From contig JAUIRK010000905.1 of the NCBI GenBank assembly GCA_030549495.1, positions 625,001-689,000 on the forward strand: DNA of 64,000 nt, in the 5' to 3' direction. The notes beneath the pieces were generated by a model, which was not told the DNA's origin, searched no databases, and worked only from the letters and a program-made list of their open reading frames with translations. This DNA comes from Nectonema munidae (Eukaryota; Nematomorpha; Nectonematoida; Nectonematidae). Position numbers and translations under genes: made by a program. Each line of letters begins with the position of its first letter. Position 1 is the first letter of the stretch. Below, one piece after another: positions 27,901 to 39,900 of this stretch.

Positions 27901-30900
27901 AACGCAAAACTCTGAATAATAGAAAAAAGCAAAAATATAGACAAAAATATTTTTTCAGAGATCGACTTCAAATAATAGTAAGATACTCAAATTTTTATTA
28001 TGTAATTATCATTGTTTTTTGCATATATTTGCTTAAATTTTATAATTTTTGTTGAATTTGATACTGCAATACGGTTTATAAGTATTTTCGTTTCAGACCT
28101 TTTTTTTCCTTAAAATGGAATATATTTTAGTATTGGTTGTTCTTTCTTTCTATTTTCCTAACATGAAATTGTATTTTTAATAATTTTAGAAATAAGATAT
28201 AGATGCAATATAAAAAATTTGTATGTCTCAGTTCGACACTTTTACTGTATATAAATGTAACTTTGAATAAACATTTCACATTCAAAGAGTTATAATATCC
28301 ATTCATTATACACACACTTCTTGATTATGACCTAAGAAGTTTTCCATATTTTTTCTTACATTAATTGAAACCCACTTGAAGTTTTGAGGCATTCCTTGTG
28401 CCTTTTTCTCTTCAATAGGATTAGTGTTGTTACTATTTCTAACGTGGGAATTGCAAGCAAGGTGGTAGTAGTATCTTTGATAAAAAAATCTTATAATATC
28501 AGCTTCCACAATAAACATTTTAGTTTATCTTATACATACGTATCTATTTATATACAAAGATATAGACTAGGAATAATAAATATATACTTTTATGTGTGTA
28601 GAACGAATGCATATATGACAATAATCCGTTCTTAAGCCGTACTTACTCCTGTACTTCTTGTTGTTGCAATTTCCTCATTTTCTTTCATGTGGAGTAGAAT
28701 TAGTGATATGCAGAGTTGTTACCCGTATATTTGTTTATGTGATACAAATGTTTCGATGGGTAGAAATAAATAAGATTTCTTTAATAACCGCTAATTGATT
28801 CAGTCTTAGCACGACAGTTTTGTTGTTATGACGTCTCATTAATATGCATAAACTTCATAAACCGTGTATTTATGTTAATCCCCATTAGTATTATTTTATG
28901 TAAGGATGTTCGCTTGAAACTATAGATATAGCGATTCTAGAATTTTTCTCGATGCCGATTCTAGCAATGCAGATGACGATTAATCGGTACATGCCTAGTT
29001 GAAACCGCGCGCAGATTTAGTAAGTTTTAAATACATTACTTCTGCTTAAATCCAAAGGTAAAACAGCAAAAATAAATTTTTACTTATTTACCCTGGCCAA
29101 AATTATTTTTCGAAAATTTATCGATCTTTATCACGAACTCCAAGAGTCTCTTAATAGGCTATTTCTCACATATCCAGTGTTGATCTCTGTCTCGACTGTC
29201 CCACATACAGAGATTGCAAATAAACTTTGTAAAATCTCTGTTCACCAAGAAGAGAATTAACCATTTTATATCGACACAAATTATCCAGCTATATTATATT
29301 TCAAATTTTCAGTAACGAGCTTGATGTCGTTATAACTTTCTTTCAAATATTCAACTTGAACCGCACCAAATACATTGTTATTCAAAAATTAATTTTGAAA
29401 GAATAATTATAAAGTTAAAAATGCATAACTGACTTTACGAACATCTAATCTAAATATTATAATTTAGTAAAAAAATTAAGCATCTCCTGAGCAAAGCCCG
29501 CGCTACCTATTAAATTTTGGGGCACAAGCCCCCCCTACAATATTTTTCAAGCTCCCCTAAAAATTTTTTCATTATCCTAAAAAAATATGACAAACATCTA
29601 CATCAGTGGTTCCCAACCTTTTTTATCCCGTTCCCCCCTTTTCAGTCACTTTTTTTTACCTGTGGACCCCCACAACTGAATAGTTTGAGCCAACAAAATT
29701 AATCAAAGATTTTTATGCAAAAAATTATTGTAGTCATCTTATTAAATCGTATGCTTATTCATATGAAATCAGAGAAATCGTAAAGCCTGACATAAAATGT
29801 GAATAAAATTTTTTTCCAATTAAAATATAAATTTTTCAAAAATATTGTAACTAATAAAAAGCATACATAAAGATTCAAAATATGAAACTTTAAAAAAGGG
29901 AAGAAAATATTTATTTAAAAAGCTCTGAATATATATTTATATTGATTTGGAAAATATAAGTATATTAAAGGAGATTAAGCATAAGTAGTTTGAAGTAGAT
30001 TTTCCATGGACCCCCGGTTGGGAACCACTGATCTACATGATATTTTCTTTCATGAAAATGTAATGTGTATAGATATGGCTTGACAAATACATCATATGTT
30101 TTCTTTTCGCCTTGAAGCACATTAATCTGATAGTTCAAAAATTAGCGCCCCAATGAAGCCCCCCATAAAATTCTTGGGCACCTGAAGTATAACCTCCTCA
30201 CTACTTTTTTATATTTAAAATTTCAGTCGAAAATTTCAGTATGCAATAAAAATGTGGCAATTCATGAAAAATAAAAATATAATCAAAAATTAGATTTATT
30301 TTTATACATTAAATTGCTGAGCAACAGTCACATAAACTAAAAAAGCTTTATTTGAAAATCTTTCTCGCCACATGTATTCTTGAAGATAAAACTCATTCTT
30401 TTTATGTTTGCTTTCTGATTGTTTCAATAAGATTCAAAATTTTGAGTGTGGACTCCATTCTCTTTATTGACAAGATTTAAAGTATGATTCACTGTTATGT
30501 AAATAAAACCTAATCTTTGCAATACTCGCCATTCATCACTGTAAATAACTGATCTAGGTCGAACGACTCTTTCTATTAGAGGAAGTAATGTTTCTGCACT
30601 TCTTTCTATCTTTAACAGTTTCCATATACCCTATTGCAGGAGAAAAAAAGGTATCAATTAAACCAAAAACCCAAATTTGTTTTTGAGGAGTTCTTCCACG
30701 ATGATAGGTTTCTAAGGAAAAACAAATACTCTGGTATTTAATCTTATAAGAAGTATCAACATTATAAACTTTCCCTAAGAAATTAGAGTTTTTTAAAAAT
30801 TAATAATTGTTTCTGATGTAAAACTAAAAGCTGAACAAATATCATCCGCAATTTTTGCGATAACTGCTATATTTGTGAAAATATTCGAAAGAACTTAATT

Positions 30901-33900
30901 GGAAAAAAACTAGATCATGCAGCAAAAAAAGAACATAATTTTTGGAATCTGCAATGAAAATGACTTATAAATGAAGTTTTTATTACTTAATTATATGTTA
31001 CTTTAGTTATAATTTTTTAGTTTATAGTGATTCAAATTTTTTTGTCAGCCGTTGCAAAAAAGTCAAATTTGTCATAAAATAAACTGGTCAATTTTGATTA
31101 TTTCCTAATAAAATTTTAGAATAATGGTTAAAAACAAGCATCATTATGATGATGCTACTGTACAGTCGTTTCCTGAATACTCACAAAATTCCGTTTTTTG
31201 TTATTATTTTCTTATATTTTTTGATATCTTTTGATTTTGATTTGTTCTTTTTTTCGAACATGAAATTCAACTATATTTGTATTTCAAATTAGTTTCTCAC
31301 TTGAATGATCATTTTAGCGGTCATATGGCCCAGTGACGGATCTAGAGGGGGGGGGGGTTTAAAATAAAACTTGTATTAAAATTTAATTTGAACTTTTAAA
31401 TTTCAATCATACGTTTTTTAGTTCGTTTTTCGCATACTTCAACTCTAAAAAATACTTTTAAAACCTCTCATTATAATCATATACATATTTCTTTTTGAGA
31501 TAAACTTCTATCTGTTTTAAATTAAGAAACAAATAACAAATTTTTTTATTGTTATCGATGTACGAATAGTTAGATTAAAATGGTAAATTATTGTGCAATA
31601 GTTTCTTTTTTAAATTATTTTATCAGGTGAGTTTCTTGTTTTAAAATATTTTTTATTCATATACAAAATTATAAATTACTTTGTATCCCAGATGGTCTAG
31701 TGGTTAGGATTCCGCGCTCTCACCGCGGTGGCCCGGGTTCGATTCCCGGTCTGGGAATTTTTTTCACGTTTTATTTTTTTAGTGCACATGGTGGTGAATT
31801 ATTTGATCAAATGACTTATGAAGATGAAGAAAAGTTTTCAGAACAAGATGCTATTTTACTTTTGAAGCAAGTTTTAGATGCACTAAAGTTTATGCACGAA
31901 AACAATATAGCTCATTTAGACATCAAAGTAAGTTTTTTCCCATTTTTTTTAATCCATATTTAAATATCAACTTCTTATTTCGATACTGTTAGTGATCATC
32001 CCTCTTTTAATTATTCTGCAAAGTAATTGTTTTTTTTAATTTTATTTTTTCCACTATTGAAATGCCATAGATAGGTCATAGGTGGTGGTTTGTAGTTTAT
32101 CAAACATGTCCTTTTTTATTTTCTTAGATTCCTCATTCAAAAGTAAATTTCGTCTATCAACCTTACTTTGATCACGCTTCCTATAAAAATGTTGTTTATT
32201 TTCACAAATTCCATATAAATTTTATGCAAAACTTTGTTAAGAATAATTTTAAATGAAATCACCGGTAAGACTTTATAATTAGATTCACTGATTATTGATT
32301 TAGTTTTTGGAAACCATTTTAGTTTAAATCGAGAATAATGAGATATTTTTGAAATCTTTTGGATCAGAAAAAGTGAAGGGATTTATAACATAACCTAAAT
32401 AAGAGAATAAATCAAAATCTTATATATAACGTTATTTGGATAATGAAATGAAAAAATACAAGATATTTCGTTAGTTACGACCTAATAAGGGTGTAAAAAG
32501 CCATTTGTTTATAGTATATGTATTATTATATATGTGTGGACTGTGTATATACCATTTTTAGTTCTAAACGGTCTTTTTTAAATTCTAAAGTGTCTTTTTC
32601 AAATTCTAAAGTGTCTTTTTCAAATTCTAAAGTGTCTTTTTTAAATTCGAAAGTGTCTTTTTTAAATTTGAAAGTGTCTTTTTTAATTTTACTTTTCTGA
32701 ATAAGTTTTGAAGTTATGTTTCTTAATAAATGCGCTTAATATTATGTGCGATTGTCAGGTTCTGTAGACGTGTTGAAACTTGAAAGATACACTGATAATT
32801 TTCTAATTCTCCGCCTCTATTTTAATTCGATGCAACTAGCAGTTCATTTATACACAAGTTTTTAACTCTTCAATTTTTGCCCTCTGCATAGATTTTTTAT
32901 ATTATAGTAACATAAAATTATAAATTTTTTTAGTTTGTATCGAAAGTTTCAACTAAGCAAAAAAGTGAATTTTAAAACTTAGTTTCGAAAAACGTTTTAC
33001 ATCCATTTTAATATCCATTATGAAAAAAATTGTTCACACAAACTTCTTTATCATTCCTGTAATTTAAAGCACTTTAGTATTTAAAAAAGACCGTTTAGAA
33101 CTAAAAATGGTATATATGTATAATATAATACATCATTATTTTTATTCGCACTCTTGTTTAAATATTATACAATGTTTATTAACTAGCTAATCTACAAAGC
33201 AAATCAACTAGTTGACTAAATAACCAATTATCTAACTACTAGCTATCAAGCTAACTAATCAATTTTAAACGTATATTTAACTTATTCCATTCTTTGAATG
33301 ATGACGTTGTCTGCCACGTTCGAAATGACTGAGAACTTTAATTTTAATTTTCGGCTCACTATATCGGGTTTCTTTCCTATTTTCGATTGCAATTATTTTT
33401 AATCATGTATGTTTTGTAGCCTTCAAATATTCTCCTAAGCGACAGTCTTCCTCAAGGTCAAGTCAAACTTTGCGATTTTGGATTATCTAAAAATTTGAAA
33501 GATAATGCGAATGTTAGAGAAATGTGTGGGACTCCCGATTATGCAGGCAATGCCATCTTTTTTTTCTTTTACTTTCTTTATACATAAATGCTTATGTCTG
33601 CGGCATTTAACGAATTTATACGTAGTTCAGCAAGTAAACAAACAACGAATCACATATATGAAAACATTCGAACTTTTCAAATAAGAAGGATACATTTTAC
33701 ATCGAAATATCATCAAAATAGTTGAGCTTTTTACGTATTAAATTATGATGATATAATTGCTAAATTATTTAACCCTCGCACTACCAGAGAGGGGCGCTTA
33801 GGCCCAGATTTTACTTCGAGTACTTAACAATACAAAAAATGAAAAATAAAAAAAATTAAAGTTAAGAAAAAAGATAACCATGTCATTATCAGGTATCAAA

Positions 33901-36900
33901 TCAGAATTTACAAAACAAATTTAATGGAAATTCGATTTTTTAAAATATATAACTTGAACGGTTTTATTGAGCCTATCAATAAATCTAATATTGTTTTTAC
34001 ATATTTAGGTATTAATGTAGATTGGACGCTAATTTTCATTACATTACCAGCCATTGGGAAACAGGGAGAATTTATGATTTCTCTGCGACCTTCACATCTA
34101 GAAGAAAATAATTCCTGAGAGTTATCCATAACAATTATTGAAGTGTTTAGAGCAGTCATGTCCAAATAATTATAAAATACGGCCACTGGCCATCTACGTG
34201 TGCATCTGTAATAGGGTGGTCCTTAAAAAATATGAAAAAATTAAAAAAATTATTAGTACTTATAGGTTATCTTTATAGGTAGCTTAAAAAATAAGGTTAG
34301 CTTTGTTATCTCGACACCGTTGTAGAAATTGGAGGCGCAATAATTTGAAATATAAATCTCGGTTATGTTTGGGAACTTGAAGTCCCATTTGCCAGATTTG
34401 CTTGGGTCAAAAATTTTGATTGCCCAATTCCTCGGTATCTCAAAACTTGATCATCAACGGTAACCTACTCCTTAGGAGTCCAATTTCTCAAAAAAAACAA
34501 AAACTATTTTTGTATTTGTCAAATTATTTTAAATACATTGATGCCTATTTGGGTATCCGTGGCGCTCAACGAATATGTATGCATGTGCGTGTTTATGTGT
34601 CAGCGTGAGGGTGTCTTTGTTTGCGTTTATCTGTGTTTCCATGTTTGTATGTGTGTTTTATCTGTGCTTCCTTTATGTGTGTAGTATTTGTGTCCGTGTC
34701 TGTCTTGCCGTGTGTCTGTGCTTGTAAGTAACCGCGTGTGTATGTTTGTGTTTATCAATTTAAGAATAAAATGGATTAACTAAGAAGATTGAATGTTTAG
34801 TTACAATAGTATATATTGAATCGAATAGTATATTAGAATTTATTTTTAAAATTCTGCATATTTATTTAAATATTTTATTAAATTTTAAATACTTCATTTA
34901 CTAAATAAAAAGACATTTTTTTTATATTTATATTTAAAGTGGTCTCCAAAAATATTAAAAAAATATATTAAAACGCTCCCTCTCCATAATTTGAGACCCA
35001 ATTCGGTCTGTGCATGGAGGCTGTGCCCAGGGTTGTCAAGGCAATTTTGCCCTAGCCCAATAAAACTCAGGTAGTTTTTTTTTTTGACTAAAACCCTCTT
35101 CATAAAACATGACACGAGTTTCTCTAATTCTTTGAAAAAATCAAAAAAAAAATTAAAAACAATATAAAAAAATTCTTTGGCAGAATTCAATAAAAAATGA
35201 TCCAGCAAAATGGTTGAAATTTGGCGTAAATTATTATTAAATACTCCCTGCTCAATTACTGATCTTGAGGGAATTTTTTCCAAATTCTCACACACTGGAA
35301 CAGGTCTAAAAACCGTCTTTCAACAGAGAAACCAATAAACTGGTGAAAATACTCCATTTTTAAATTTTGATTAAAATAATTGTTCAATAAATTTATTCAA
35401 TACTTTTTTCAAACTTTAACAATATCTTAACATTTTTTTGTTGAAAATCTCTTTGTAGCATTTTGTATATAAACATTAAACATATAAATAAAAAATTTTG
35501 ACATTGAAATCAAATATCCTTTCATAACTTTTTATTATCACTATAAATTATAGCCTAATTTAAACGCCGGTTTTTTCTAACCATGGCTGTGTCCTTCGCT
35601 TCTCTTTACAACTCGGATATGTCGGAATATTTTATAACAAGGGCAAATTTATTATTGTTACCAAACAATAATAAATAGAGTTTAAATATTTCAAATTTAA
35701 TTGGCAAATTTTTTTATCAAAGTTATATAAGATCATATTTACAAAATGTTTTAACCTATATTTGATATAAATAATTTTTGAAAGCATAAATGTAGTTATA
35801 TATTATTTAGAAAATTAACTTATCAAAAGGCAAACTTAGCCACAGATACACTTATACACCTACACACATATTTTATTCAACTACCACACAAATATAGAAA
35901 AATTATTTTTTAAGTATAGTATTATTTGCTTGATATCACATTCATTAATGTGCAGTCACATCTTTAACTTGAAGATGATGTTATTTATTCGAATGCCTTA
36001 ATTTAATTTTCATATATTTTTCTAGCTCCGGAAGTACTGAATTATAACGACATTTCTCTGAAAACGGATATGTGGAGTCTTGGTGTGCTGACATACGTTA
36101 TGCTTTCGGGATATTCGCCATTCACCGGCGAAAATGTCACGGAAACGTATGTAAACATTACAATGGGGAATGTTGACTTTCCTGAAGATATTTTCTGTGA
36201 TGTGTCACCTCTTGCCACCGACTTCATCTCCAAGTTACTAGTTAGCAATCCAAAGTATCTTTTTGTTTATTTTATATATACATAATTTATTTTACACAAA
36301 AACACACTTTTAAAATCTATTAATTAAATGAATAAAATGTTACAATATCAGAAAATCGGTTACTCATAATCTAGATTCTAGAACATGAATATCAACCATA
36401 TTTCAAAGCAAAAACAAATAACTAGCTGAAATTTTGATGAAATAATTTTATTGAATTTTGTTTTTTATTTCTTCTGAAGTAGGGATGTGACTTGTTTCAA
36501 ATAAATTTTTTACAAATAATAGCTTTCAGAATTATATATCTTTTTTTAATTTTATTTATTAGACATGATTGTCTTCTGAGTAGATTTTCGATATTAGTTT
36601 TCTTGTTTTAGGGTTAAGTCTTAGAATGAATATTTAAAATCTTTTTTTTCATTAACGTCCACTTCTTTGTTATAGTAATGCACATTTGAGCTATATTTGA
36701 TCAGAGGCAGTAATGTAGCCACATTTGAATAAGAGAGTTCATTTTTGAGCAAGGCGAATTTTTTTAATAACACATAACTATATAAGAACTCTATAATTAA
36801 GCCTAAGATGTGTATACCTATTAATTACTGTAACCAAGCCCGTCGATAGGGGGAATAATTTCATTTCCATGTAATTTTTAGCGTATAACTTAGGGAATGG

Positions 36901-39900
36901 AATATCTAATTTATATAAATTTAAAGTTTGTAGAATATTTCTTCCAAAAATTTTAACCTTCAATTTCTATTTAAAATAGCCAAATTTAAATTTACGGCTA
37001 CATACCTGTCAATTCATAGCCACATGTCCAAAATAAATTTTCAAAAAATTTACTTTACTGATTGAATATTTGTGTAGGTAAAAAATGAAAATTATATAGA
37101 AGGGTTTTTTCCCTTTCTGTGTTATAAATCAAACTTGGTAACATTTCGTTGCTAAAAATTTTAAAATTTAATTTTACGCAACAATGCATTTCAGTACAGA
37201 GTATGCACCTAACCAATTCCTTTCGTATGAACGAGACTTGTTGACAATTAGTAGGATGAGAGGAGAATAAATATCTTTTAGCTGCTAGTAAATATTGGAT
37301 CGGATAGTGGGGTTGTCAAATAATCTGCTGTCGGATAAATGAGGTCTGACTGCATTACAAATGAGTTTCTCTAATACAACCCTTTCCATATGGTCTTTAG
37401 TAGACAAAGACCTTTTTAACACTACGAACACCAAATAAAAAATTGACTCAACCAAAAATTCAGCTCCCTAAAGATTTATAAGAGATCATTTTTATTCATG
37501 GCATAAAACCTTCACTTGGTTAGAGTATATCATATCTATCTAGCTATAGACTGTGAGCATCCGTTTCAATAGTTGGTAAATGGCAATAAGGAGGGATAAA
37601 GACTTAATTATATCCAATGAATAGTGGATCTATCTTATGAATGATTTTGTTCTTTTGCTGAGCTTAAGTTCACAAACTTTCTAACAATTTTCGGTGTAAC
37701 GGTCTAACTTTAATTTTTTGATAACTTAGAGTCTCATTTAAAAAAATAAATAAACATATAAACTACTGTACTAAAAAAGTGACACAATTGTTTATTCTAA
37801 AATTGTCTGAACAATCCAAATCTCAATGGGATGGATGCATCTGCTTTCTCTAAACCAGTTTCTCTAAATTTGGCTGTTTTGGCCAATGCAACCCTCATGT
37901 CATTACACACTTCCAAACTGTTTCGGGATTTGGTTTAAATTGCAAGTAGCATGGAAAATGCACCTTCTCGATCATTAATCAAATCAATAAACTGTTCTTG
38001 AATTAAGAAATCTTCTGAGGCCAGATTACTAATCGAGATTATAAACGAGTTTTTGATAAATTTATATTATTTTTCAAATGTTTGTACATTAAGATAATAA
38101 AGAGAAATTTATTGGCTTGATTACACTGTTTTTTATGGCCTCCAGGACATTTTATCCCAGCTTCAGTTTAAAGGCTGTTATTTTTTTATTAAAATGGAGT
38201 ACTTCTGATCTATTTTCTTTGCAACGCAAGGTTAAAGGAAATCATATATTCGAATATGTTCACTAAAAATGATAGGAATATACAAAAACGAATTAGAAAA
38301 TTCTACATGCATCTCTAGTTTGCCTTCAAGAAATTGCTAGATTTTTTCCCATAGTATCGCTTGGAAAATTTTCCTTTGGAATGCCACCTCACCTTTGAGT
38401 GCAGCGAGAGTCTTTCAAATCTGAAAACAAACAAGAGTTAAAGCATTTGCTTTAATGAAATACACTATTTTAATAACATCATTGAAAACATTTTTCAACT
38501 CAGTTTTATGGCTCGACGCATTGGGTACCAATAACATCTGGAGATTTTTGCTTAGCCAGATTCCGACTTAATACCATGTATTGTAAAAATTGTATCACTT
38601 TGCCAGATGTTTCTCTTACAGTTATTGCTGAGTTTTGCAAAATTGTCTACCAGGTTCTTTTCATATACATATTGTACGTAAACCCAAAGCTGGGACAAGT
38701 TTGCAGCATCCATCGTTTCATCAATCTGAGCAAAAAAGTTAAATCGAATTCCGAATCAATAAAACCAAGTCTGACATGTTATCAGACATCTCTCCTATTA
38801 GCTTCTTCTAATGGTATCGTTTAACAGGAAGATATGTTTCAACTTTATAACTCCAGAACTTCTTAGCACATTCAATATTAACTGTTTTCCTATGTTGTGG
38901 GACTTTTTGACAACAGATATTTTTCCGAAACTTTTCAAACCATAATTAATATTTTGCAAAAACATTCCTATGTTAATTATCAAACATGAGTTTGTGCAAT
39001 CCTTCAACAATTAGTTTTGTTTATCGAACTCGAGTGCAAGCTTCACTTGACGGGCTTTAGAAAAATGGATGCTAACACAAAGGACAATTATGTTCCTCTT
39101 CTCCACCAGACGTTAATGCAGTAAAATCACATTTCAAGCATGAGTCGTCATATTACATTTTTTAGCCATTAAGAAAAATGCAATATAAAAGCAATAATAG
39201 AAAAAATAGTTGTCAATTCAAAGACTAGCTTATTTGTTCTTTTTAAATGTGACTTGCTGGCAAAAATGACAAATATGGGTGCAATATTTTGCGAAAAACG
39301 ATTCACTCAGTGTCCCCTTCTCGAACCCCATGGAACTTCTTCGTGGCAAACTTAAAATTTTGATAATCCAAAAGTTATAAGCAATATAAAAACGAAGATT
39401 AATTTATAAAAAAACGGAAAACTAAAACTATTTTATAAAAATCTACAAATAAATTTAGGTTCTGATAGTAGAGTGGTTTTATAATTGTCTTGGAAATTGT
39501 TACAAATTAAAGGTGAAAATTTGTCAAAATTTAACAAGTTTTAGTTTAAAATTGCCAAATATAAAAAATATGCATCCCTCATCTGCTAATTAATGGTAAT
39601 GAAGCCCATGGAATATAAAAACAATAAAATGGTATTTCTCAAGTACTTATGATATAAGTAATGTATTCTGAAAGCCCATAAAAATGCTTTAATTTGGTAT
39701 ATCGCATGATTCATTTTGTTGAGAAATGTGAAAGTTATAAGCCTTTTAATATTTGACTAAAATTTAAGCTAGCAACACTACAAATAAACTAAGCGTACAC
39801 TAGCCCGATAAAATAAACCACACACGCGTGCTAAAGATGTGGTGAAGCGTATGCGAGATAAGAATTCACTGCGCTCACAAACGCGTAATGCAACATGTGT

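Larger units (their letters stand above)
18982..31782 (+). other. 12.8 kb Drak intron filled with transposon debris
   Basis: The exons on each side are contiguous in the kinase domain, so no coding exon is expected inside. It contains a 23-kb MITE, hAT-like pieces (24.1, 25.2, 26.36, 29.6 kb), three SINEs, a Merlin transposase remnant and a tRNA-Glu gene. The segments 19937-20004 and 21802-21873 resemble each other and are an unnamed dispersed repeat. The remaining stretches (about 19.0-23.0, 24.2-25.1 and 28.0-29.5 kb) show nothing recognisable. Confidence 0.75.

Noticed and set aside
32566-32693. Regular 21-bp units considered as a CRISPR-like array
   Set aside because: The units are contiguous with no spacers, and the window is eukaryotic.
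32518-32700. 60-codon frame with repeated KVSFSNS
   Set aside because: It is the translation of the 21-bp minisatellite inside a TIR element, not a gene.
34894-35295. 133-codon minus-strand open frame in a Drak intron
   Set aside because: Composition is AT-driven (Phe, Lys, Leu), with no motif, start context or related copy in the window.
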